NCBI RefSeq assembly: GCF_015711605.1
Contig: NZ_JABTEZ010000002.1
Span: 1,426,001 to 1,490,000 of the forward strand
DNA length: 64,000 nt
DNA from: Planomonospora sp. ID67723
Lineage (GTDB): Bacteria; Actinomycetota; Actinomycetes; Streptosporangiales; Streptosporangiaceae
Direction of reading: 5' to 3'
Part shown: positions 16,088-24,018 of the stretch, piece by piece
How the letters are laid out: the number at the start of each line of letters is the position of its first letter
How positions within the stretch are numbered: the stretch's first letter is position 1
Notes under the pieces: model-generated
Seen by the model: the letters and a program-made list of their open reading frames with translations, nothing else
What the model was told of the DNA's origin: nothing
Database searches by the model: none
Position numbers and translations under genes: made by a program

Positions 16088-17281
16088 ATGACCACCGAGA
16101 TCGACATCTACGACCCCCTGCTGTACGAGACCGGCATGCCGTGGACGAGCTACGCCTGGCTGCGGGAGAACTCGCCGGTCCACCGGCACGCCGAGCCCGG
16201 CGGGCCCGGCTTCTGGGCCGTCACCCGGCACGCCGACATCCAGCACGTCTCCCGGCACCCGGAGATCTTCTCCTCCCACGCGGGCGGCATCATGGTGCCC
16301 GACCCGACGGAGGAGCAGCTCGCCCGCAACCGGTTCATGATGCTCTTCCAGGACCCGCCGGAGCACACCGCCACGCGAGGCGTCGTCAACCGCGGCTTCA
16401 CCCCCCGGATGATCGGCAAGCTCGAGGAGCACATCCGGGAGATCTGCCGAGAACTGGTCGGCGCCGCCCTGGACCGCGGTTCGGTGGACTTCGTCGCCGA
16501 CGTTGCGGCCCCGCTCCCGCTGTACGTGATCTGCGAGCTGCTCGGCGCGCCCCCCGAGGACCGGGAGAAGATCTTCACCTGGTCGAACGCGCTGATCGGC
16601 GCCGACGACCCCGAGTTCGCCACCGGCGACCAGACGCCCGCCTTCGAGCTGTTCGCATACGCCTCGGCGCTCGGCGCGCGGCGTCGTGCCGAGCCGCGCG
16701 ACGACATCGTCAGCAAGCTGGTCGCCCCCGGTGAGGACGGCACGAGCATGGACGACCTCTCCCTCGGGGTGTTCGTGATGCTGCTGGCCGTGGCGGGCAA
16801 CGAGACCACCCGCAACGCCGCCTCCGGCGGGCTCCAGGCGTTCTTCGACCACCCGGACCAGTGGCGGCGGCTGCTGGAGGACCGGTCGCTGCTGCGCACG
16901 CTGCCCGACGAGGTCGTCCGCTGGGTCTCCCCGGTGATCACCATGCGCCGCACCACGCTCGCCGCCACCGAGCTCGGAGGCCAGGCGATCCCGGCGGGGG
17001 AGAAGGTCGTCCTCTACTACCCGGCGGGCAACCGCGACGACGCCGTCTTCCCCGACGCGGACGTCTTCGACATCGGCCGCGACCCGAACCCGCACATCGG
17101 CTTCGGCGGCGGCGGCCCGCACTTCTGCCTGGGCGCGCACCTGGCCCGCATGGAGGTCCGGGTGCTGTTCGAGGTCCTCGCCGAACGGGCCCCGCAGATC
17201 GCGCCCGCCGGGCGGGTGCGCCGCCTGCGCTCCAACTTCGTCAACTCCATCAAGGAGATGCCGGTCCGCATGGGCGGATGA
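16088..17281 (+). CDS. Cytochrome P450
   Basis: This encodes 397 residues from ATG 16088, which follows AGAAGG; an ATG seven codons earlier is less well placed. The I-helix motif is AVAGNETTRN, the ExxR is DEVVR-type, and the heme-binding loop is FGGGGPHFCLGAHLARME with Cys347. The size and loop are typical of bacterial class I P450s that use ferredoxin. The sequence style resembles the CYP124/125/142 lipid or sterol hydroxylases, but no ferredoxin, reductase or catabolic genes are adjacent, so the substrate is open. The preceding 100 bp carries no obvious operator. Confidence 0.93.
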   Translation: MTTEIDIYDPLLYETGMPWTSYAWLRENSPVHRHAEPGGPGFWAVTRHADIQHVSRHPEIFSSHAGGIMVPDPTEEQLARNRFMMLFQDPPEHTATRGVVNRGFTPRMIGKLEEHIREICRELVGAALDRGSVDFVADVAAPLPLYVICELLGAPPEDREKIFTWSNALIGADDPEFATGDQTPAFELFAYASALGARRRAEPRDDIVSKLVAPGEDGTSMDDLSLGVFVMLLAVAGNETTRNAASGGLQAFFDHPDQWRRLLEDRSLLRTLPDEVVRWVSPVITMRRTTLAATELGGQAIPAGEKVVLYYPAGNRDDAVFPDADVFDIGRDPNPHIGFGGGGPHFCLGAHLARMEVRVLFEVLAERAPQIAPAGRVRRLRSNFVNSIKEMPVRMGG

Positions 17282-17397
17282 CACACGTGGACGGATCATC
17301 GAGCCGCCTGGCCGGGATGCCTCGTCCACGCTGTCTCGCCGCCCGGACCGCCCCGCTCAGCGACCTCTACCGGTAGCCGGCCGAGGGCGCGTCCGGC

Positions 17398-18642
17398 TCA
17401 CTTCCCGCAGAGCGCGTGGTCGATCAGCTCGGTGGCGGCCTTCTCCTGGGCCTGTGTACGGGCGTCGCCGAACTGGGTGGACATCGCCAGCACGACGCTG
17501 CGCCGGCCGTCGGCGGTGACACCGGTGCGGGTCCTGTACCCGAGGTCGTCGCCGCCGTGGCTCCAGTAGACGCCACCGCACGACAGCGGGCGCGACATCA
17601 CTCCGAGCCCGTAGCGCACGCCCGGCCAGGCCGCCTCGAACGCCGTGGCCGGGACGGTGGCGCGCATCTGCTCCAGCAGCGCGGGCGGCAGCAGCCTGCC
17701 GCCCATCAGGGCGCGCAGGAACCGGTTGACGTCGCCGGTGGTGGAGATGAGGCCACCGGCCGCGTCGCCGTCGAAGTGCTTGGTGACGTCCACCGGCGTG
17801 TTCTGCACGCCCACCAGGTAGCCCTTGGCGTGGGGCGAGGGGACGTTCACCGAGGCGCCCGACCAGCGCGTGTGCCGCAGCCCGAGGGGCCGGCTGATGC
17901 GGTCGCGGACCTCGACGTGCCATGGGTTGCCGGTGGCCTTCTCGATGATCATGCTGATCAGCATGTAACCGGTGTTGGAGTACATCCACCCCTTGCCGGG
18001 AGCGAAGTCCGGCTTCTTCTTCATGGCCTCGGCCACGATCTGCCCGGGCGTGAAGGGGTCGTAGCGGTGCTTGAGGTATTCCTCCACCGAGGTGAAGGTC
18101 GGGTAGGCCTCCGGGACGCCGCCGGTGTGCTGGAGGAGCTGGCGGATCGTGATCGCGCCGCCGTCGTTGCCGTTGCCCTTCACCACGCCGGGCAGCCAGC
18201 GCTCGACGGTGTCGTCCAGGGACAGCGTGCCCTCCTGGGAGAGCTGCAGGACCACGGTGGCCACGAAGATCTTGGTCACGCTGGCGATCCGGGTGTAGCC
18301 GCCCGCGGGGACGGGCCGCTTGGTCCGGAGGTCGGCGACGCCGCCGGTGACGACCAGGCGCCCGCCGTCGGCGGTGGCCACCTGCGTGTCGACGCCGATG
18401 ACCCCGATCTTGCGGAGCGCGTCGACGTCGCGCTGGAGCTGCGCCCGGCCGTACTCGGAAGCGGTGGCGGGCCCGGAGGCGGGGGCGGACGCGGAGGCGG
18501 GCGGGGATACGAGGGAGCCGGCCAGGACGGCGGTCACCGCGCAGGCGGCGGAGAGCGCCGCCAGGCGCCGTCCGTTCCCTCTCGACGCCGGCGCGCCGGA
18601 GTGCGGGGACGCGGTGGAACGCGGGGAAACGGTGCGGTTCAT
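17398..18642 (-). CDS. Secreted serine hydrolase, class C beta-lactamase/DD-peptidase family
   Basis: This encodes 414 residues from ATG 18642, placed by GAGGAC upstream; an in-frame extension to 18882 covers the divergent promoter and is rejected. There is a long basic plus hydrophobic signal (NGRRLAALSAACAVTAVLAG, then an ASASAPASG stretch). Active-site motifs are SVTK (SxxK), YSNTGY (YxN) and SHGGDD (HxG). This fits the penicillin-binding/class C beta-lactamase fold, which includes D-Ala-D-Ala carboxypeptidases and esterases. Likely acts outside the membrane. Divergent from the histidine kinase at 18873, which might sense a cell-wall signal, though that link is only positional. Confidence 0.92.
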   Translation of the reverse strand: MNRTVSPRSTASPHSGAPASRGNGRRLAALSAACAVTAVLAGSLVSPPASASAPASGPATASEYGRAQLQRDVDALRKIGVIGVDTQVATADGGRLVVTGGVADLRTKRPVPAGGYTRIASVTKIFVATVVLQLSQEGTLSLDDTVERWLPGVVKGNGNDGGAITIRQLLQHTGGVPEAYPTFTSVEEYLKHRYDPFTPGQIVAEAMKKKPDFAPGKGWMYSNTGYMLISMIIEKATGNPWHVEVRDRISRPLGLRHTRWSGASVNVPSPHAKGYLVGVQNTPVDVTKHFDGDAAGGLISTTGDVNRFLRALMGGRLLPPALLEQMRATVPATAFEAAWPGVRYGLGVMSRPLSCGGVYWSHGGDDLGYRTRTGVTADGRRSVVLAMSTQFGDARTQAQEKAATELIDHALCGK

Positions 18643-18872
18643 GGAGTTGTCCTCTTCGTCGTCGGTGCCGGTCGTCCCGGCGGGTGATCCGACCCTAGGA
18701 AGGGAGATCGTCCGCCGAATCGGCCATAAGCCCGGAGTTCCGTCGGCCTGTGGGAGGAGTGGGCGGACATCGGCGCAACTTTGGATGCGTTCCTCCGGAG
18801 GGGCCGGTGTCCTACGCTTGGCGGCGTACAGGTGATCGTCGGCCGGGCCGGCGCCCGGTCCCTCTGAGGCGA

Positions 18873-20162
18873 ATGAAGACACTCATCACAGGCTCGATCT
18901 CCGCGATCCGGTCCCCGGGCCCGATCTCTGCGCTGCGGGGGAGTCTCCAGGCCCGTCCGCTGCTCGCTGACGCGCTGCTCGCGGCGGCGCTGGCCGCGTT
19001 GGTGCTGCTGCTCCGGCGAGGTGAAGGGCTTCCCTCCCGCACGGCCGACGACGTGACGGTGATCGCGCTGCTGCTGGTGCAGGCCGCGCCGCTGGCATGG
19101 CGCCGCTCGCACCCGTGGCCGGTCATGGCAGTGGTCGCCGCCGCCTACGTGGCCTACGAACTGGCCGACCCCATGGTCGACTTCAAGGACGGCGTGTGCA
19201 TCCTGTTCGCCGGATACGCCGTCGCCCGCCACGCGCGCCCGCCGGGAAGCGCCGCCGTGGTCGGCGTGGTCGCGGCGGCGGTGCTGTCGCCGGAGTTCGC
19301 CGGGCCGTGGCTGAGCCTGCCGGTCCCGCGGGAGCCGGTGGTGGGCCCCGTCGGGGTGGTGCTGGTCGTCGCGCTGTCGGCGGGGGTCTGGTGGCTCGGT
19401 GTCTCCCAGCGCCACATCCACGCCGACGCGGCACGGTTGCGGGAACTGGCTGAGAGGCTCCGCGCCGAGCGGGAGATCAGCACCCGGCGCGCGGTGGTGG
19501 CCGAGCGCGCGCGCATCGCGCGGGACCTGCACGACCTGGTCGCCCACCACGTCAGCGCGATCGCGATGCAGGCGCGCGCCACGGCCGACGTGATGTCCGA
19601 CGACCCCGACCACCCGCTGGTCCACCGGGGGGTGGCGGGGATCGGGACGGCCGCCGACTCCGCGCTGATCGAGATGCGGCGGTTGCTCGGGCTGCTCGTC
19701 GACGACCTCGACCCGTCCGGCCTGCGGCCGGAACCGTCTCTGCGCCACCTGGACCGGCTCGCCGCCGCGGCCGCCGCCGCCGGATGCCGGACGGAGATCG
19801 ACGCGGACCCGGTGGACGGCCTCCCGCCCGCGGTGCAGGTCTCGGCCTACCGGGTCGTCCAGGAGGCGCTCACGAACGTCCTCAAGCACGCGGGCGCCAC
19901 CGATGTGCGGATCGTCCTGCGCCGGGACGAGGGACGGCTGACCGTCACGGTGGGCAACGGGCCGCCGGCGCCGGCGCACACACCGCTGGCCGGCTCCGGG
20001 CTCGGCCTGATCGGCATGCGCGAACGCGTCACACTGTTCGGCGGCACCCTGCGCGCCGGCCCCCGCGAGGACGGCGGATGGCAGGTGGAGGCCGGTTTCC
20101 GGCTCGCGGACCCGGCACCGGACCCGCCGCCCGGTGACGTGCCTTCGGAGGGCGCGGCATGA
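18873..20162 (+). CDS. Sensor histidine kinase (HisKA_3)
   Basis: This encodes 429 residues from ATG 18873, with GAGG 4 nt upstream. Four to five hydrophobic segments lie between residues 30 and 178, with short loops. The phosphoacceptor motif is ERARIARDLHDLVAHHVSAI (His220). The C-terminal HATPase has the N box LTNVLKHAGA and GSGLGLIGMRERVTLFGG. The TGA stop overlaps the response-regulator ATG (ATGA), so the two are co-translated. It is unrelated in arrangement to the pair at 11358-13317, where the regulator follows without overlap. Signal unknown. Confidence 0.93.
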   Translation: MKTLITGSISAIRSPGPISALRGSLQARPLLADALLAAALAALVLLLRRGEGLPSRTADDVTVIALLLVQAAPLAWRRSHPWPVMAVVAAAYVAYELADPMVDFKDGVCILFAGYAVARHARPPGSAAVVGVVAAAVLSPEFAGPWLSLPVPREPVVGPVGVVLVVALSAGVWWLGVSQRHIHADAARLRELAERLRAEREISTRRAVVAERARIARDLHDLVAHHVSAIAMQARATADVMSDDPDHPLVHRGVAGIGTAADSALIEMRRLLGLLVDDLDPSGLRPEPSLRHLDRLAAAAAAAGCRTEIDADPVDGLPPAVQVSAYRVVQEALTNVLKHAGATDVRIVLRRDEGRLTVTVGNGPPAPAHTPLAGSGLGLIGMRERVTLFGGTLRAGPREDGGWQVEAGFRLADPAPDPPPGDVPSEGAA

Positions 20163-20890
20163 TGCCCGTCCGCGTGCTCGTCGCCGACGACCAGGAGCTG
20201 GTCAGGTCGGCGCTGCGCGTCATGATCGAGCGGCGTGACGGGCTGAGCGTCGTGGGGGAGGCCGCCGACGGGCAGGAGGCCGTGGCCGCGGCCTTCGCCC
20301 TGCGGCCCGACGTGGTGCTGATGGACGTGCGCATGCCCGGGCTGACCGGCGTCGAGGCGACCGGCCGCATCCTGCGTCACTGGCCGCACGGCGATCCACG
20401 CCCGCGCGTGCTGATGCTGACCACGTTCGACGTCGACGAGTACGTCCACGCCTCCCTGCGCGCCGGCGCCAGCGGGTTCCTCCTGAAGAACAGCTCGTCC
20501 GACCAGCTCGCCGAGGCCATCCGCACGGTCGCCGCGGGGGAGGCCGCCCTCGCCCCCACCGTCACCCGGCGGCTCATCGGGACGTTCACGACCATCCCCG
20601 AGGTCCTGCTCGCCGAGCCGCGCTCCGGAGCCGGACCGCGCGCCCCGGGGCGGACCGGGCGCCTGGACGCGCTCACCGCGCGGGAGAGCGAGGTCCTGAT
20701 CCTGGTGGCCAGGGGTCTGTCCAACGCCCAGATCGCCAGGAGCCTCGGACTGTCGGAGGCCGGGGTCAAGAGCCGGGTGAACCGCATCCTCACCAGGCTG
20801 GGACTGGAGAACCGCGTCCAGGCGGCGATCCTGGCCTACGAGGCCGGTCTGGTGGAGGGCCAGGACCGGGACGGCCCTTCCGCGACCTGA
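20159..20890 (+). CDS. NarL/LuxR-type response regulator
   Basis: This encodes 243 residues. The receiver has RVLVADDQELVR, phospho-Asp56 (VVLMDVRMP), LMLTTFDVDE and GFLLKNSS, where the usual Lys-Asp is Lys-Asn. The output helix-turn-helix is LDALTARESEVLILVARGLS, then NAQIARSLGLSEAGVKSRVN. The start overlaps the kinase stop by 4 bp. An alternative ATG is one codon later. The longer linker between domains (about 150-170) is Pro/Gly/Arg-rich. Targets unknown; it may control the divergent serine hydrolase, but no shared motif was identified. Confidence 0.93.
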   Translation: MMPVRVLVADDQELVRSALRVMIERRDGLSVVGEAADGQEAVAAAFALRPDVVLMDVRMPGLTGVEATGRILRHWPHGDPRPRVLMLTTFDVDEYVHASLRAGASGFLLKNSSSDQLAEAIRTVAAGEAALAPTVTRRLIGTFTTIPEVLLAEPRSGAGPRAPGRTGRLDALTARESEVLILVARGLSNAQIARSLGLSEAGVKSRVNRILTRLGLENRVQAAILAYEAGLVEGQDRDGPSAT

Positions 20891-20904
20891 GCGGCGCACC
20901 CCAT

Positions 20905-20918
20905 GTGACGGACGTCAC
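20905..20918. promoter_or_regulatory. Inverted repeat at the start of the metNIQ leader region
   Basis: GTGACG-GA-CGTCAC lies 14 bp past the response-regulator stop and about 70 bp before the Met-rich leader ORF. It could be an operator for the met operon or part of a terminator. No regulator can be named. Confidence 0.3.
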
Positions 20919-20985
20919 GCCGGGCCGGGAATAGTGCGGTTGACCTGGGTGTTGGCGGAAGTGTGAACGTGGCACACGGCATCGA

Positions 20986-21010
20986 CATGACCCCGCAGGG
21001 CCGGGTCATG
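20986..21010 (+). promoter_or_regulatory. Leader RNA hairpin at the start of the Met-rich ORF
   Basis: CATGACCC (20986-20993) pairs perfectly with GGGTCATG (21003-21010) across a 9-nt loop. It spans the first two Met codons of the leader ORF. A second structure at about 21016-21050 (inner stem TGTGGG/CCCGCA) follows, so ribosome position on the ORF would alter folding. Confidence 0.5.
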
Positions 21011-21079
21011 TGTCGTGGCATGCGCAGGTGTGGGACGTCCCGCATGTGTGCCATGGGCGGCATGCCCTCCATGCGCTGA
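20987..21079 (+). CDS. Met/Cys-rich leader peptide upstream of metNIQ
   Basis: This encodes 30 residues from ATG 20987. Met codons occupy positions 1, 8, 12, 20, 23, 26 and 29, and Cys positions 9, 15 and 21, so one third of the peptide is sulfur amino acids. All seven ATGs in this stretch fall in one frame with spacings of 21, 12, 24, 9, 9 and 9 bases, which is very unlikely without coding. All three Cys codons are TGT, a codon expected to be rare at this GC content. An upstream in-frame GTG (20969) preceded by GCGGAA may be the true start. The operon 180 bp downstream imports methionine, so I infer ribosome-mediated attenuation. A copper-binding peptide is an alternative. Confidence 0.6.
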   Translation: MTPQGRVMCRGMRRCGTSRMCAMGGMPSMR

Positions 21080-21130
21080 GCCCCCGCCTCGCGACGAAGC
21101 CCCGTTCCCTCCCCGAGAAGGCCCTGCCCC

Positions 21131-21202
21131 ATGAACTGCCCCGCGGACACCCTCGTCCTGCGCCGCCTGAGCCACCTGCCGTTCCACCCCGGCACGCGCT
21201 AG
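21131..21202 (+). CDS. Second short ORF in the metNIQ leader
   Basis: This encodes 23 residues, beginning MNCPADTLVLRR and ending FHPGTR. GAGAAGG lies 10 nt before the ATG, and every codon after the first ends in G or C, matching genomic coding bias. It lies in the same frame as the Met-rich ORF, which stops 51 bp earlier. It contains one Met and one Cys, so it is not itself a Met sensor. It may be a coupling ORF between the leader and metN or an independent small protein. No known family recognised. Confidence 0.4.
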   Translation: MNCPADTLVLRRLSHLPFHPGTR

Positions 21203-21207
21203 CCGTA

Positions 21208-21252
21208 CCCCCTTCCCGAAGTCTTCTTTTCGCGATCTGTTCATGTTGGGGG
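21208..21252 (+). promoter_or_regulatory. Possible Shine-Dalgarno sequestering pairing before metN
   Basis: CCCCC (21208-21212), just past the second ORF stop, can pair with GGGGG (21248-21252), which is the metN ribosome site. A ribosome finishing the second ORF would cover the C-tract and free the site. This is inference from pairing alone. Confidence 0.35.
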
Positions 21253-21259
21253 AACCGTT

Positions 21260-22222
21260 GTGATCGATGTGTCAGGCCTGCGCAAGGTCTACCGGGACAG
21301 AGGCCGGGAGGTCGTCGCCCTGGGCGGTGTCGACCTCCGCGTACGCCAGGGTGAGATCTTCGGCGTGCTCGGGCAGAGCGGGGCCGGAAAGAGCACGCTG
21401 CTGCGCTGCGTGAACCTGCTGGAGCGGCCCACCGAGGGCGCCGTCTCCGTGGCCGGGCAGGAGCTGACCTCGCTGGGCAGGGCCGAGCTGCGCCGGGCCC
21501 GGCAGCGGATCGGGATGATCCACCAGCACTTCGCGCTGCTGTCCTCGCGCACCGTCGCCGGCAACGTCGCCTTCCCGCTGGAGGTGATGGGCGCCGGCCG
21601 GGCCGAGCGTGCCAGGCGCGTCGCCGAGCTGCTGGAGCTGGTCGGCCTGGCCGACAAGGCCGGGGCGTACCCGGGGCAGCTGTCCGGCGGGCAGAAACAG
21701 CGGGTCGGCATCGCCCGCGCGCTGGCGGGCAACCCCGCGGTGCTGCTGTCGGACGAGGCCACCTCGGCGCTCGACCCGGGCACAACCCAGTCGATCCTCG
21801 CCCTGCTCAGGAGCCTCAACCGCGAACTCGGCCTGACCATCCTGCTGATCACCCACGAGATGCACGTCGTCAAGGGCATCTGCGACTCGGTCGCCGTCAT
21901 GCGCGACGGCCTCATCGAGGAGGCGGGCGGCATCGCCGAGCTGATCGCCCGGCCCGGTTCCCGGCTGGCGGCCGAGCTCTTCCCGCTGCCCGACCCCGCG
22001 CCCGGAGACGTCACGATCACCTTCACCGGGCGGGCCGACGAGCCCGTGGTCTCGGAGGTCGTGCGCAAGTTCGACGTGGACGTGAGCATCCTCGGCGGAG
22101 CCCTGGAGGAGGTGGCCGGCGCCTCGGTCGGCCGGCTCCGGGTCCGCCTCGCCGGCGGCGAGCGCGTCGCCGCCCTCGGCTACCTGGCCGAGCGCGGCCT
22201 GCTGGTGGAGGAGGCCCGGTGA
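21260..22222 (+). CDS. metN: Methionine ABC transporter ATP-binding protein
   Basis: This encodes 320 residues from GTG 21260, with GGGGGAA upstream. The ATPase has Walker A LGQSGAGKST, the signature LSGGQKQRVGIARAL, Walker B VLLSDEATSALDP and the H-loop LITHEMHVV. The C-terminal 80 residues (about 240-320) form a NIL domain, the methionine-sensing regulatory domain that causes transinhibition in MetN proteins. It energises import of D/L-methionine with MetI and MetQ, which follow. The first gene of the operon behind an unusual leader. Confidence 0.95.
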   Translation: MIDVSGLRKVYRDRGREVVALGGVDLRVRQGEIFGVLGQSGAGKSTLLRCVNLLERPTEGAVSVAGQELTSLGRAELRRARQRIGMIHQHFALLSSRTVAGNVAFPLEVMGAGRAERARRVAELLELVGLADKAGAYPGQLSGGQKQRVGIARALAGNPAVLLSDEATSALDPGTTQSILALLRSLNRELGLTILLITHEMHVVKGICDSVAVMRDGLIEEAGGIAELIARPGSRLAAELFPLPDPAPGDVTITFTGRADEPVVSEVVRKFDVDVSILGGALEEVAGASVGRLRVRLAGGERVAALGYLAERGLLVEEAR

Positions 22223-22277
22223 GCGAGCGAGCCGGTGGACACGGCAGCCCGGTCGTGGAACCGACGAAGGAGCACCC

Positions 22278-22934
22278 ATGACCTGGGAAGAGATGAGCCC
22301 TCTGCTGTGGGAGGCGACCGGGCAGACCGCCCAGATGGTCGTCTGGTCCACGCTGTTCACCGTGCTGTTCGGGCTCCCGCTGGGCGTCGCGCTGGTCGTC
22401 ACCGACCGGGGCGGGCTGCTGCCCTCCCGGCCGCTCAACAGCGTGCTCGGCATGGTCGTCAACATCGGCCGGTCGCTGCCCTTCATCGTCCTGATGATCG
22501 CGGTCATCCCGCTGACCCGGCTGATCGTCGGCACCACCATTGGCACCTTCGCCGCCGTCGTCCCGCTCACGCTCGGCGCCGCGCCGTTCTTCGCCCGGCT
22601 GGTGGAGACCGCACTGCGCGAGGTCGGCAGGGACACGGTGCAGGCCGCCCAGGCCATGGGGGCAGGCCGCTGGACGATCATCGGCAAGGTCCTCCTGCCG
22701 GAGGCGAGGTCCGGCCTGGTCGCGGGGCTGACCGTGACCGTGGTCGCGCTGATCTCCTACTCGGCCATGGCGGGGGTGATCGGCGGCGGCGGTCTCGGCG
22801 ACCTGGCCATCCGTTACGGCTACCAGCGCTTCGAGACCACCCTCATGGTGGTCACGGTCATCGTGCTGATCGTCATCGTCCAACTCGTGCAGACCCTGGG
22901 CGACACCGTCGCCCGCCGTCTCGCGCGTCACTGA
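22278..22934 (+). CDS. metI: Methionine ABC transporter permease
   Basis: This encodes 218 residues with five predicted membrane segments. The cytoplasmic coupling loop has the EAA-type motif TALREVGRDTVQAAQAMGA. AGGAG is 6 nt before the ATG. It follows metN by 55 bp and precedes metQ. The size and the FGLPLGVAL and GVIGGGGLGDLAIRYGYQRF segments are typical of MetI. Works as a dimer in the membrane with two MetN subunits. Confidence 0.95.
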   Translation: MTWEEMSPLLWEATGQTAQMVVWSTLFTVLFGLPLGVALVVTDRGGLLPSRPLNSVLGMVVNIGRSLPFIVLMIAVIPLTRLIVGTTIGTFAAVVPLTLGAAPFFARLVETALREVGRDTVQAAQAMGAGRWTIIGKVLLPEARSGLVAGLTVTVVALISYSAMAGVIGGGGLGDLAIRYGYQRFETTLMVVTVIVLIVIVQLVQTLGDTVARRLARH

Positions 22935-23001
22935 CTTTTCCCTCCGGGACCCCGCCACGAGCGGGGGCCCTGGCTTCTCACACCCCGAAAAGGAGCGCAC
23001 C

Positions 23002-23844
23002 ATGCGCAGGTTCTTCGCCGTCGCGTCCGCCGCCACCGCCCTGGCCCTGGCGCTGACCGCCTGCGGCTCGACCGAGTCCGGCACCGCCACCTCCTCCGCC
23101 ACGCCCGCCGCGGAGGAGGTGCTCAAGGTCGGCGCCACCCCGGTCCCGCACGCGGCGATCCTCAAGTTCGTCAAGGACAACCTCGCCGCCAAGCAGGGCC
23201 TGAACCTGGAGATCGTCGAGTTCACCGACTACGTCCAGCCGAACGTCCAGCTCGACGACGGCCAGCTCGGCGCGAACTTCTTCCAGCACCGGCCGTACCT
23301 GGACGACTTCAACGCCTCCAAGGGCACCAAGCTGACCTACGTCAAGGACGTGCACCTGGAGCCGCTGGGCCTGTACTCCAAGAAGATCAAGGCGGTCGCG
23401 GAGCTCGCCGACGGCGCGACCGTGGCCGTGCCCAACGACGCCACCAACCTGGGCCGGGCGCTGAAGCTGCTGGCCGACAACGGCGTGGTCACTCTGAAGG
23501 AGGGCGTCGGCACGGCCGCCACCGAGCGCGACGTCACCGCCAACCCGAAGAACCTGACCTTCCAGCCGCTGGAGGCGGCCCAGCTGCCCCGCTCGCTGGA
23601 GGACGTGGACGCCGCCGTCATCAACGGCAACTACGCGATCGAGGGCGGTCTGAAGCCCGCCGCCGACGCGCTGGTGCTGGAGAAGGCCGAGGGCAACCCG
23701 TACGCCAACGGCCTGGTCGTCGCGGCGGGCAAGGAGCAGGACCCGCGCGTGGTCAAGCTCGCCGCGCTGCTGTCCGGTCCCGAGGTGAAGCAGTTCATCG
23801 AGCAGACCTACAGCGGATCCGTCATCCCCGCAAGCGGTAAGTGA
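23002..23844 (+). CDS. metQ: Methionine-binding lipoprotein
   Basis: This encodes 280 residues. A lipoprotein signal ends in LTAC with lipidated Cys21. The mature part has the NlpA/MetQ pattern: LKVGATPVPHAAILKFVKDN, FTDYVQPNVQLDDGQLGANF, FQHRPYLDDF and AVINGNYAIEGG. It captures methionine outside the membrane and delivers it to MetI. AAGGAGCG precedes the ATG. A hairpin terminator follows 25 bp after the stop, closing the metNIQ operon. Confidence 0.96.
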   Translation: MRRFFAVASAATALALALTACGSTESGTATSSATPAAEEVLKVGATPVPHAAILKFVKDNLAAKQGLNLEIVEFTDYVQPNVQLDDGQLGANFFQHRPYLDDFNASKGTKLTYVKDVHLEPLGLYSKKIKAVAELADGATVAVPNDATNLGRALKLLADNGVVTLKEGVGTAATERDVTANPKNLTFQPLEAAQLPRSLEDVDAAVINGNYAIEGGLKPAADALVLEKAEGNPYANGLVVAAGKEQDPRVVKLAALLSGPEVKQFIEQTYSGSVIPASGK

Positions 23845-23868
23845 GAGCGGCCGGGCCGCGCCGCTGAA

Positions 23869-23899
23869 TTCCCGATCTTCCGTTCCGGGAGATCGGGAA
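23869..23899 (+). terminator. Terminator of metNIQ
   Basis: The 10-bp stem TTCCCGATCT / AGATCGGGAA encloses an 11-nt loop starting 25 bp past the metQ stop and is followed by A-rich DNA. Confidence 0.75.
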
Positions 23900-24018
23900 A
23901 ATCCACCTACCGGATTCGCGGCGTGGCCTGGCCTTTAAAGCGGACTGAAAGCGGGTGGCAATCGCCGGGTCATACAACGGGAATGTCAGAAAATCCTCAT
24001 TCCCGAGAGGACCCCTCA

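Noticed and set aside
20986-21080. SAM riboswitch (SAM-IV-like) before metN
   Set aside because: GGTCATGxGT and a CGGCA...CCCTCC segment look similar, but the GGGTCATG strand pairs with DNA upstream, not downstream, and the core and pseudoknot strands are not found. All ATGs are in one frame, which favours a peptide. A covariance-model search would settle it.
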